64,000 nucleotides of DNA from Anthonomus grandis grandis (taxonomy: Eukaryota; Arthropoda; Insecta; Coleoptera; Curculionidae): the NCBI RefSeq assembly GCF_022605725.1, contig NC_065554.1, forward strand, positions 26,927,100 through 26,991,099, given 5' to 3'. The notes under the pieces were generated by a model. It saw only the letters and a list, made by a program, of their open reading frames with translations. It was not told the origin of the DNA and did not search any database. Each line of letters begins with the position of its first letter. Position 1 is the stretch's first letter. Of the stretch, positions 10,797 through 20,439 are shown piece by piece. The position numbers and the translations under genes were made by a program.

Positions 10797-13252
10797 ATGT
10801 CTAATGAAATTAATTGAGGAATGTGTGTACCAATTTTCAGAACTGAATTTTAAGTGGTTTTTGAGTTACGGCTATTTTTTGGATTTTTCATTGAAAAAAA
10901 AATCATATTTCTCTACAAAAATTTTTTTCTCAAAATGTTTTAATTTTTTTGAAAAAACGTTGAAATAGGTGCCTAATGAAATTAATTAAGGAATGTGTGT
11001 ACCAATTTTCAGAACTGAATTTTAAGTGGTTTTTGAGTTATGGCTATTTTTTGGATTTTTCATTGAAAAAAAAATCATATTTCTCTAAAAAAAATTTTTT
11101 CCTAAAATGTTTTAATTTTTTTGAAAAACGCTGAAATAGGTGTTTAATGAAATTAATTGAGAAATGTGTGTACCAATTTTCAGAACTGAATTTTAAGTGG
11201 TTTTTGAGTTATGGCTATTTTTTGGATTTTTCATTGAAAAAAAAATCATATTTCTCTAAAAAAAATTTTTTCTTAAAATGTTTTAATTTAACGCTGAAAT
11301 AGGTGTCTAATAAAATTAATTGAGGAATGTGTGTACCAATTTTCAGAACTGAATTTTAAGTGGTTTTTGAGTTATGGCTATTTTTTGGATTTTTCATTGA
11401 AAAAAAAATCATATTTCTCTAAAAAAAATTTTTTCCTAAAATGTTTTAATTTAACGCTGAAATAGGTGTCTAATAAAATTAATTGAGGAATGTGTGTACC
11501 AATTTTCAGAACTGAATTTTAAGTGGTTTTTGAGTTATGGCTATTTTTTGGATTTTTCATTAAAAAAAAAATCATATTTCTCTACAAAAATTTTTTTCTC
11601 AAAATGTTTTAATTTTTTTGAAAAACGTTGAAATAGGTGCCTAATGAAATTAATTGAGGAATGTGTGTACCAATTTTCAGAACTGAATTTTAGGTGGTTT
11701 TTGAGTTATGGCTATTTTTTGGATTTTTCATTGAAAAAAAAAATCATATTTCTCTAAAAAAATTTTTTTCCTAAAATGTTTTAATTTTTTTGAAAAACGC
11801 TGAAATAGGTGTCTAATGAAATTAATTGAGGAATGTGTGTACCAATTTTCAGAACTGAATTTTAGGTGGTTTTTGAGTTATGGCTATTTTTTGGATTTTT
11901 CATTGAAAAAAAAATCATATTTCTCTAAAAAAATTTTTTTCCTAAAATGTTTTAATTTTTTTGAAAAACTCTGAAATAGGTGTCTAATGAAATTAATTGA
12001 GGAATGTGTGTACCAATTTTTAGAACTGAATTTTCAGTGGTTTTTGAGTTATGGCTATATTTTGGATTTTTCATTGAAAAAAAATCATATTTCTCTAAAA
12101 AAATTTTTTTCCTAAAATGTTTTAATTTTTTTGAAAAACGCTAAAATAGGTGTCTAATGAAATTAATTGAGGAATGTGTGTCCCAATTTTCAGAACTGAA
12201 TTTTAAGTGGTTTTTGAGTTACGGCTATTTTTTGGATTTTTCATTGAAAAAAATCATATTTCTCTAAAAAAATTTTTTTCCTAAAATGTTTTAATTTTTT
12301 TGAAAAACGCTGAAATAGGTGTCTAATGAAATTAATTGAGGAATGTGTGTACCAATTTTCAGAACTGAATTTTAAGTGGTTTTTGAGTTATGGCTATTTT
12401 TTGGATTTTTCATTGAAAAAAAAATCATATTTCTATAAAAAAAATTTTTTCCTAAAATGTTTTAATTTTTTTGAAAAACGCCGAAATAGGTGTCTAATGA
12501 AATTAATTGAGGAATGTGTGTACCAATTTTCAGAACTGAATTTTAAGTGGTTTTTGAGTTATGGCTATTTTTTGGATTTTTCATTAAAAAAAAAAATCAT
12601 ATTTCTCTAAAAAAATTTTTTTCTCAAAATGTTTTAATTTTTTTAAAAAACGTTGAAATAGTTGTCTAATAAAATTAATTGAGGAATGTGTGTACCAATT
12701 TTCAGAACTGAATTTTGAGTGGTTTTTGAGTTATGGCTATTTTTTGGATTTTTCATTGAAAAAAAAATCATATTTCTCTAAAAAATTTTTTTTCTCAAAA
12801 TGTTTTAATTTTTTTTGAAAAACGTTGAAATAGGTGTCTAATGAAATTAATTGAGGAATGTGTGTACCAATTTTCAGAACTGAATTTTGAGTTGTTTTTG
12901 AGTTATGGCTATTTTTTGGATTTTTCATTGAAAAAAAAATCATATTTCTCTACAAAAATTTTTTTCTCAAAATGTTTTAATTTTTTTGAAAAACGTTGAA
13001 ATAGGTGCCTAATGAAATTAATTAAGGAATGTGTGTACCAATTTTCAGAACTGAATTTTGAGTGGTTTTTGAGTTATGGCTATTTTTTGGATTTTTCATT
13101 GAAAAAAAAAATCATATTTCTCTAAAAAAATTTTTTTCTCAAAATGTTTTAATTTTTTTGAAAAACGTTGAAAATAAAAAAAAAAAAATTTTTTTCCTAA
13201 AATGTTTTATTTTTTTTGAAAAATGCTGAAATAGGTGTCTAATGAAATTTAA
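10797..13252 (+). repeat. 171-bp tandem satellite, about 14 units
   Basis: The phrase GAGGAATGTGTGTACC recurs at about 10816, 10988, 11159, 11322, 11485, 11656, 11828, 11999, 12169, 12338, 12509, 12681, 12853 and 13024. The period is 169-172 bp, except for two neighbouring units of 163 bp that share the same short deletion near the TTTTTTGAAAAA segment. Units also share CAGAACTGAATTTTAAGTGG and GCTATTTTTTGGATTTTTCA. The last unit is broken by an internal A/T duplication near 13165-13200. Because 171 is a multiple of three, open frames cross units; these are repeats, not a gene. Confidence 0.95.
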
Positions 13253-13398
13253 TGGCAACTTGAACAGTTGGAGATGAACTTTCTCTACTAGCAGACCTGG
13301 TTCGTGAAACTGGCGTTGCAGGGGCACTACTATTTCAAAATAGTTGTTTCCTATTAATAAAAAAATTACAGAAAGCTACCTCGTCACCTTCCAACATG

Positions 13399-14115
13399 TG
13401 ATTAGATTATAAAATATTATTCCGTTAAATCGATTTATCGAAGCCTATAAACATGTTATTTAATAAATTGTTGATTATTGAATTAATGAATGACATTGAA
13501 TTTATATAAAAATAGACTGCAGATCAAATATATATGTATATAAAAGATATATTTATTTCATAAAAATTATATAATACTCGAAATTGGTAGATACCAAAAA
13601 AATATAATTAATTAAAATATATAAATATCTTTAAAGTTGATTGAAGAACTCAATAATTTAATATATGTAATAAATTTTTTCTTCATTAATCAATAGGGTT
13701 TAGTAAATTAAAAATTGAATCAAAGAGTAAATAAATAGAAATAAATCAAAAATTGTATGCATAATTTAATTGCCTATGAGTGACACTTTCCTTTTTCTTG
13801 ATAATTAAACTATCCTTAATTTATGAAAAAATAATGAGATATTTTTATGCATAACTTAATTGTACTTGGGTAACAATTTCTTATGCAAAAAAAGAATCGG
13901 GATTTTTTAAAATTTAAGATAATATTTAATAAATACTAAATTATTTGTAAGGTTTCCAAAAAAATTACGAAAATTATATCAATCGATGTAAAAATAATTA
14001 AAAAATCTTAAAATTAATTTTCTTAACAAATTTATTATTTATATTTTGATTTTTCGTTATTATCAGTATAATGCATTTTTATGCATAATTTAATTAGACA
14101 ATAATAGCAGTTCTT
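13399..14115 (-). repeat. Right arm of the 6-kb inverted-repeat structure
   Basis: Imperfect reverse complement of 8151-8859. Copies of ATGCATAATTTAATT in forward orientation lie near 13757, 13847 and 14080, each followed by a TATGAGTGACAC- or GTACTTGGG-like tail. It begins about 150 bp after the satellite ends. Confidence 0.85.
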
Positions 14116-14600
14116 TATTCAATAAGTGAAGAAGAATACACGGGTTTTTTAAAAAGACATGATTATACAATAAATTTGTGCAAAAAATACGTATAAAGTT
14201 GATTTAAAAAATAATTTAACCAATAATATAATTTCATTCTCCTTTAAATATTTAATAACATTTAATTAATTATAGATTAGATCAAAAATTAAATGAAGAA
14301 AAATAAATTCAGAAATGCATAATTTAATTAGATATGAATGACACTTCCCTATTAAAAATAATAAATTTTTTGTGATAAGTAGTCATTTTAGTGTTATAAA
14401 CATAATGAGTGCATTGAAATTCATATATATTTTAACGCATTTTCTTGATAACTAAATTGCTAGCTTTGGGCATGAAATGTATGTAAAAATAAAGAAAAGC
14501 AAATACCGAATTTTCAGTTTTTTATGCATAATTAAATTTTAACGCAAGAAAATCTCTTTATTTTATAAGTTGGACTTAAAATGCTAGTAAAGTAAGTTCA
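14116..14600. repeat. Extra copy of the ATGCATAATTTAATT module
   Basis: Beyond the right arm, ATGCATAATTTAATTAGATATGAATGACAC (near 14315) and TTTTTATGCATAATTAAATT (near 14519) repeat, in diverged form, the order of modules at 13755-13870, about 560 bp apart. This shows tandem reiteration of the module. Confidence 0.5.
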
Positions 14601-14614
14601 ATATCGGGAAAAAA

Positions 14615-14900
14615 TGATCTGCTCATGTCCCCATGTAACCCAATATTTTCATGGGAAGTGTATAGGTTGAACAAAAGAAGTCCAAGGATTAACCTTAATG
14701 GAACCCCGTCAAGGATATGCACTTTACTAGATTCATGTTTTTTGCAGTATTTAGCACATCAAATATTAAAGAATTGCTAAAACTCGTGATAAAGCCTGTC
14801 AGCTGCTTTGGAGTAATCCAAAAAAATATCGTCCATGACTTTAAGGAGTAGTGCAGCTATGATCTCAGCCGAATGCTGACTCTATGGCTAGTAATACATC
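14615..14900 (-). pseudogene. Non-LTR RT fragment, catalytic core region
   Basis: On the minus strand a run of text matches the part of non-LTR reverse transcriptases around the first catalytic aspartate: LDYSKAADRLYHEF (normally SKAFD), then HILDGVPLRLILGLLLFNLY, the counterpart of the GVPQGSILGPLLF motif. Several stops and losses interrupt it and the YADD motif is not recognisable downstream. The element is long dead. Clade is uncertain; the phrasing is closest to Jockey/R1-like elements. Confidence 0.55.
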
Positions 14901-15119
14901 ATGTGCTTTATCATAACTATGTATTTAAATGTTCAAAACCCTTGCTAGCATTCTTAAAATGAAGGTCCTTAAGTTTGTTAGGATTTGACACACACAATAT
15001 ACAAACATACACCAGTAGCTGAGCATTTTAGTTCCACTACCATCGGTACAAATGGCCTCAGATTTTAAGGAGAATAATACTTTCTCCTTTTAAAGTACTT
15101 TTCTTATTTTGCCGGTAAA

Positions 15120-15860
15120 AATTGAAGGTATTTGAGCCAGGACTTTTGGAACTAGTCGCATCAACTTTTGAATATTTTTCACGTAAGAAGCCTGTATGCC
15201 TTCCAAATATCAAAAGTTTTCTATAAATGTATAAACTGCTTTGTTTCTAAGATACACGTAGATTCTTTATTGAGATATCATAGCTAGTTTTAATTCCTGA
15301 CGCATAACTTAACTGCACATGAATCAAACCTATTTATTTTATAAATTAACAAGTATAATAAAAGGGAGGTAAATTAGAGACTCTACTATTATTGCACCTT
15401 TCCATATAATTCTTCAAGACTAATAATAATTTTCCGGGATAATCTTCTTCTAAAAGAGAAAAAGTCAGCAGTTTCCCTTGTGCCAGAATTTATGCGGTTT
15501 TCCATAAAATAAGTTGGTTTGTCAGTGGCAGCCGTCGTTGGTGTGTAATAAAACGATGTTGCCACCAGCAGAGGCGCTCCTTACATAAATCTCGGGCTGA
15601 TTAAGTCAAGTGCCGCCGATGCCGTTCTTGAACGGTTACATCGCCCGGAATCTGGGCTGTCGGTAATCTACTGCCAGAAACCCGATTATTCCGGATTGCA
15701 AGACTCGAATTGCTGTATAAGGATCGCAAAAACGCAAAGAAATCCAGTATTTAGGAATTATGTATTAAATCATAATCGATTAAAAAAGTGGAAATTTCAT
15801 TCTCATATTTCTATAGTTTCTATCCAATTTAGCAAAATATGCCCTAAAAACATCATTTCT
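15120..15860. other. Unique DNA with GC-richer patch
   Basis: No gene is supported. A GC-richer patch lies at about 15510-15700. One copy of the GCATAACTTAACTGCACATGA motif lies near 15301. Confidence 0.35.
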
Positions 15861-15861
15861 T

Positions 15862-16029
15862 ACAGTTTCGTGTTTGTGACCCAATATCTTCAATATTGCG
15901 GTGGGGTCAGAAGTAAAACAGAAACCTGTTTACTTAAATGTCGACGTTTCGACTTATATTAAGTCATCCAACCTCACCCAACAACCCTCCGCAATATTAA
16001 AGATATTAGGTCACAAACACGAAACTGAA
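15862..16029. repeat. Inverted repeat with GTCGAAACGTCGAC-type core
   Basis: The arms 15862-15905 and 15986-16029 are about 44 bp and pair with roughly four mismatches (ACAGTTTCGTGTTTGTGACC outward). Smaller palindromes lie inside: AAGTAAAACAG with CTGTTTACTT, and GTCGACGTTTCGAC near 15939. TCGAAACGTCGA-type words are frequent next to Penelope-like elements, and the coding remnant at 16195-16640 reads toward this repeat. It may be a terminal structure of that element. Confidence 0.6.
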
Positions 16030-16194
16030 AATAACCAAAACTTGGAACATCGAGAGACTGGAACGTAACAACATGGGATTTTTGGAAAATATAAAACGTA
16101 ATCATGGGATACAAATTTACGAATACTTGAAGAAATAGGCGAACATCAGCAGACAACTTGCGAATTACAGAAATCACAAGTGTTTTCTTTTACA

Positions 16195-16640
16195 TTGTAG
16201 AACAAACCAGTGTCCTAAGGATAACTTTGGTCTGAAATTAATAACAGTTTTATTTATAAAATCATTATTATTTGTGTTTAAAAGTTCTTGATTTATATTT
16301 TCATTATAAAGTAGATTTATTTTATTTATGAGAATTTGTTTTTGTTTTTGAAAATTATTTAAATAACTATTATTTATACAGAAGCATATATGATAAGTTA
16401 TTTTTTAATTTTTGTATAACATTATTTAAATTAATTATATTATATCTATGAAATTGAATTCTTACTCTTAATAACGCTTTACTTGCTCTTTCTAAGATTT
16501 TATGTGTTTTATTATTTTTGTATGATGTGTGTAATCTTAAGCATTTTTGTATTAAATTATTAGTTTTGCATTTTTATAAAAATGGTATACTATTTTCACT
16601 GTGAGATAGTTTAATATACATTTTTTCTAAATGTCTAAAA
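16195..16640 (-). pseudogene. Penelope-like element, N-terminal region
   Basis: Minus-strand text such as KCLRLHTSYKNNKTHKILER, then ALLRVRIQFHRYNIINLNNV, and later INFRP before LSLGHWF resembles the helical N-terminal domain that precedes the RT in Penelope-like retroelements. Frames change and stops occur. Composition is very AT-rich, which makes by-eye matching less safe. The RT part of the same family lies separately at 19980-20430 in the same orientation. Confidence 0.4.
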
Positions 16641-16683
16641 ATATCTAAACAATTAAGCCCATACCTTTGATTTAAGTAAAATC

Positions 16684-16840
16684 TGTATTGTTGTGACCTA
16701 TTTTATTGGGTATTACGTCACTTATAGCAAAAATCTTTGTGCGTGTGAGATAGTAATTTCTAAATTGATTTTTGCTAACATATAAGTGACGTAATACCCA
16801 ATAAAATAAGTAACTCGTTATGAATTCGTCACAACAATAC
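16684..16840. repeat. Hairpin element with 37-bp arms
   Basis: TATTTTATTGGGTATTACGTCAC (from 16699) pairs with GTGACGTAATACCCAATAAAATA (to 16809). The outer words TGTATTGTTGTGAC (16684) and GTCACAACAATAC (to 16840) also pair, with an 18-bp insertion on the right side. The loop is about 30 bases. This is a small non-autonomous element or fold-back. Confidence 0.85.
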
Positions 16841-16849
16841 CAATTTTAA

Positions 16850-18110
16850 TTAACATACATAACATACAAGTTGTTCGAAAATGCTTCTTCTCGATCTGTC
16901 TGAATATTAAATATGATCTATTTAATTGCCTCTATATCTGTGATGCGTTAAGGTTCGGTATATTTAGGTCTGACTAATTTAATTTATTCTCCGATTTCAT
17001 TATACTGTCAAATTAAACGACTTATTGAGAAATAACTCTTTAATTAAACACCTTAAGGGGTCACTTAAAAATTTCAATAGAACATATTCTTTATTGAACA
17101 ACTCATGTCCCTGATCTATTTGAATAGCGAAATTATACATTAAAAATTTCGAACAATTTTAATATAACCCGTCACATTAATAAATTCCGAAAGTTCGAAA
17201 AACCCCCTTAAGAGGGGTCCATTCCCTAATTATAACAAAAATGGTTTTCGCGTTTTAATAAAGCTACATGACCGTCGGTCCTTTAAAGTTAAGTATGTTG
17301 TGTATTAAAAATATGCAAATGGACCCTCCTCACCCGTCGTCCTAAAGGGGATCGAGGAGGGGGCCAAGGCCAAAAAGGGTGTGAGGACTCGAGAATTACC
17401 CACGGTTTAATTAAAGGGCGAAGTGGATGGCACAGCTTTCTCTCGTTTTTCGTTCGGACGAGTGAAAAGTTTCCCCGAGATCCACTCCGTATTGGGGTTT
17501 ATGGTAAATATGAAAGTTTTAACGGCGATCTAGATAAAATAAAAATTTCTTAATCCGGCGGGAACAATTTTCCAATTTCCCTTAAGTGCGGTCAGCGAGA
17601 AATTCACCGAATTTTTCAACGGTTCGATTTGCATTTTATTACGCTGCCGAATGGGGGCTATTTTTCAGAGATGTGCACTTGCAAACTGAGTATAACTTTT
17701 CAATTATTTAGATTTTATTCTGAAATTTGTTTTTCAAAAGATGAGACCATAGGATAGCTAATTGATATGGGGCTTCTAGGTTAGACTGCTATTAACACAG
17801 ATATCAAGAAATCTCACAAAATATGCCTCAATTATTTTTAGACGAAAAGTGACATAGTGTTTGAAAATTGAACCATAGATTCTTCTTATAAAATCATTTG
17901 ATCAGCATTTTTTTATTAAATTATTGTTCGTTTAATTATTTTTCTATTTCAGGCAAGTAAATGATCGTTTAATATCAGGCAGACCAGAGTTTTGGAAAAT
18001 TTCAGGCAATTAAGCTATAAATTTATTTTATATATATTATTATATTTTATATTTGGCTTTTTATCATACGGTGCGGTGCAATCATTAATTTTCTTTAAAT
18101 TGTGGGTAAT
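16850..18110. other. Mostly unique DNA; three CAGGCA words
   Basis: No gene is seen. The part at 17190-17480 is GC-richer. At 17951-18010 there are three close TTTCAGGCAA/ATCAGGCAG words, a weak patch of the CCAGGCA family. Confidence 0.35.
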
Positions 18111-19790
18111 TAAGTGAGTGGTCCAGATAGTTTATTTATTTTTTATTTGTGAAGTTTGGATTGCTTTCAAGTCATAATTGACAGTCTTAAAGGCCTAGCC
18201 AGAAAAATTTACTTGAAAATAAGTATGATATCTTAGGGGTTTTAATAATTATTAAAAAAGTACTTTTAAATAGATCAAATAGGTTTCGTGTAATAGTGAG
18301 GTTAGGATTACTTAAAAACCATATTTTCGATAAATTTAGAAGGTCGGTGCATTTAATATTTTCTTCCTAAAATCACCTAAGCTTGTCAATGTTTCTGCAC
18401 CACATGTTGTTGTCATTATTAGAAAATCTTTTAGTTCATTTTGACAATGGAAAAATGAATAATAGAAAGCCATTACAAACTGAAGGCGTTACAATTATTA
18501 CGATATTATCATACTGACATAATATTTCATCCCTTATATTTATATTTGGTCAATACATCACAGTCCCAGATCGAATTATTGATCATCATTCAACCGCCGC
18601 CGTGCAAAACAAAAGCCTAACGATAACAGTTGAAAGAAACCCGTCAAACAAAAGAATAACGGGGCCGACACGATCTAGATTGCGATTTGAGTATGACGGA
18701 TGCCCCCGATCTCTTATTTATCCCGACGCGAATACGTCAACCCTTATGTCAGATTTTGGGTTATTAAATCCCGATTATTTTCGTTGGCACGTTTGGGGTG
18801 CCTTGCCCGTTTATCCCTTTTATTTTTTTTTAAAGGAGTAATGCTTTAGTTTCTCCCCTCTCTCTCTCGATTTTTCTAACATATCTCGGGAAATTTACCA
18901 AATTAAATAACGATCAAAACGACAAGAGAAGAGCGCACTTGCTGTTTCGGCCCATTAACTTTTCAAACTGAATTAAAAACTAGAGAGAGAGAGAGAACAG
19001 AGAAAAAAAATTGAAGAAAAAGTACCGAAAGTGTTTTTTAAGGGGCCCTTTAATCACCACGTGCCAGGTTTCTTTGAGCGTTCCTTTGAAACGGCCCCGT
19101 TATATAAACTATGCATGCAAATCCATGCAAATCGAGGCGAGGGGACACCTTTAAAAGTGATTTTCCCTTGCGATGTTTCTCGTAATGCTATTACGGTATG
19201 ATGACTTGCATTTTTCATTAGTTTCGGATGGAAATTTTATGTTTTTTTAATTCTTAAAGTGTCAACACCGTTAGGGTTCTTTATGGCAATCATTTTAACA
19301 CGCTTGTTTTCAAACGTTTCATTATTTTATTACAGTATGCATAACTTAAATGTACATGGCGAATATTGAAGTTTCGAAAGCCTTCTTTTTCGCAAGATTC
19401 TTAAAGACATATTTATTATATCTCTACATCTGTACTTTACAGGGAGGTCCTTTTGAAACTGAATTGCTCGGTTATAGGGTAAATATAGGGTAAACATTTG
19501 ACGTGGGTATGGGATAATGTGTAAACTATTTTCAAAATGGTCGTGCTTATACGGTTATATTGGAAGTTGCTTTTTATATAAAATTATTTTAATTTATTTA
19601 AAGGTAAACTGTTAATTTTTTTAAAATTCCAGTCTCTATACAGGGTGCCTTATTTGCCATGTATGATTGCCTTTGTTTTGTTGATCCCATAGTGAAAGAC
19701 GCACTCGGACTGCATTTATCAATTTTTCTGCATCCATACCACACGAAATACGGACAAATATAACTAGACAATAACTAGCAGCGCGAGGAC
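18110..19790. other. Unique DNA with GC-rich islands
   Basis: Single-copy-looking sequence, GC-richer at 18550-18800 and 19020-19180. Short CT and GA microsatellites occur near 18858 and 18981. One ATGCATAACTTAAATGTACATGG motif lies at 19338. A word resembling a transposon end (ATACAGGGTGCC) lies near 19639, but no partner was found. Confidence 0.35.
19115..19132 (+). promoter_or_regulatory. Two octamer (ATGCAAAT) sites, 10 bp apart
   Basis: Exact ATGCAAAT words occur at 19115-19122 and 19125-19132, one helical turn apart, within a GC-richer island. ATGCAAAT is the established binding site of POU-domain factors. Whether this pair is used is inference. Confidence 0.35.
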
Positions 19791-19794
19791 CCAA

Positions 19795-19960
19795 GCGATT
19801 AAAATCAAACTTGCTTGAAAATTAAACAGACGCGCGAGATCGCGTTGCATCGCATCGCATCTTAAAGCAGCAACAAGCGCGCTGTTTGAACGCTTGCTTT
19901 TGATTTTAGAGGTTTGTATTAATCGCATCGCATCGCATAGCATCGCTTATCGCTTAATCG
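19795..19960. repeat. CGCAT repeats and inverted repeat
   Basis: GCATCGCATCGCAT-type runs occur at about 19846-19862 and 19921-19945. They bracket an imperfect inverted repeat (AAAATCAAACTTGCTTG...AAACAGACGCG against CGCGCTGTTTGAACGCTTGCTTTTGATTTT). The local G+C is much higher than around it. It looks like part of a short mobile element, but no end or target duplication was recognised. Confidence 0.5.
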
Positions 19961-19979
19961 CGTCCTGTGTGCACGTACA

Positions 19980-20430
19980 CTAATTCTCCTTTTTAAAAGC
20001 TAATTGTAGTTTTGGATGATAGCTGTTAAATAGAGTTGGTTTCTTGGAATAACAGTTACAATATCGTCGAATTTCGAAGTCTTGCATAACAAGATGTGCA
20101 CATACTGGTGACAAACAATTTCCTATTCCAAGTTCAAAAGTTTGCGTGTAGAAAGTGTCGTGATAGTGAAAGTAAGTTTTCAAAGGTAAAATTGAGGAGA
20201 TCTAGAAAAACATTTATTTTTTCTTCGATCATAATCCATTTTTTAAAAATTATGTTCTTAACAAGATCAGTAGGCATATTCGAAAAAAAAAGAGAAAACT
20301 TAACATTGTTAATATCATGTACGAAATCAAAAGAATTTCGAACATATCGTTCATGTTTGACAAATTTTATTTTATCCCTAAGTCCAACAATATTCCAAGC
20401 GATATAATTTTATTTACATCATTAAATTTA
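19980..20430 (-). pseudogene. Penelope-like element RT fragment
   Basis: On the minus strand, from about 20430, the text holds NSFDFVHDINN, then SNMPTDLVKNIIFKKW, then FYTQTFELGIGNCLSPVCAH followed by LVMQDFE. This order matches Penelope-like reverse transcriptases, where an SLFTNIP-type line is followed by a short spacer and a GxxMGSPLSPxxAxLVM line. Here the GSPLSP core reads GNCLSP. The frame changes at least once near 20180. The catalytic YVDD-like region is not present. Same orientation as the N-terminal-like fragment at 16.2-16.6 kb. Confidence 0.65.
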
Positions 20431-20439
20431 AAAAAAATA

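Noticed and set aside
12326..12610. Repetitive 94-codon open frame reading MKLIEECVYQFSELNF twice
   Set aside because: It lies inside the 171-bp satellite. The frame stays open only because the unit length is a multiple of three.
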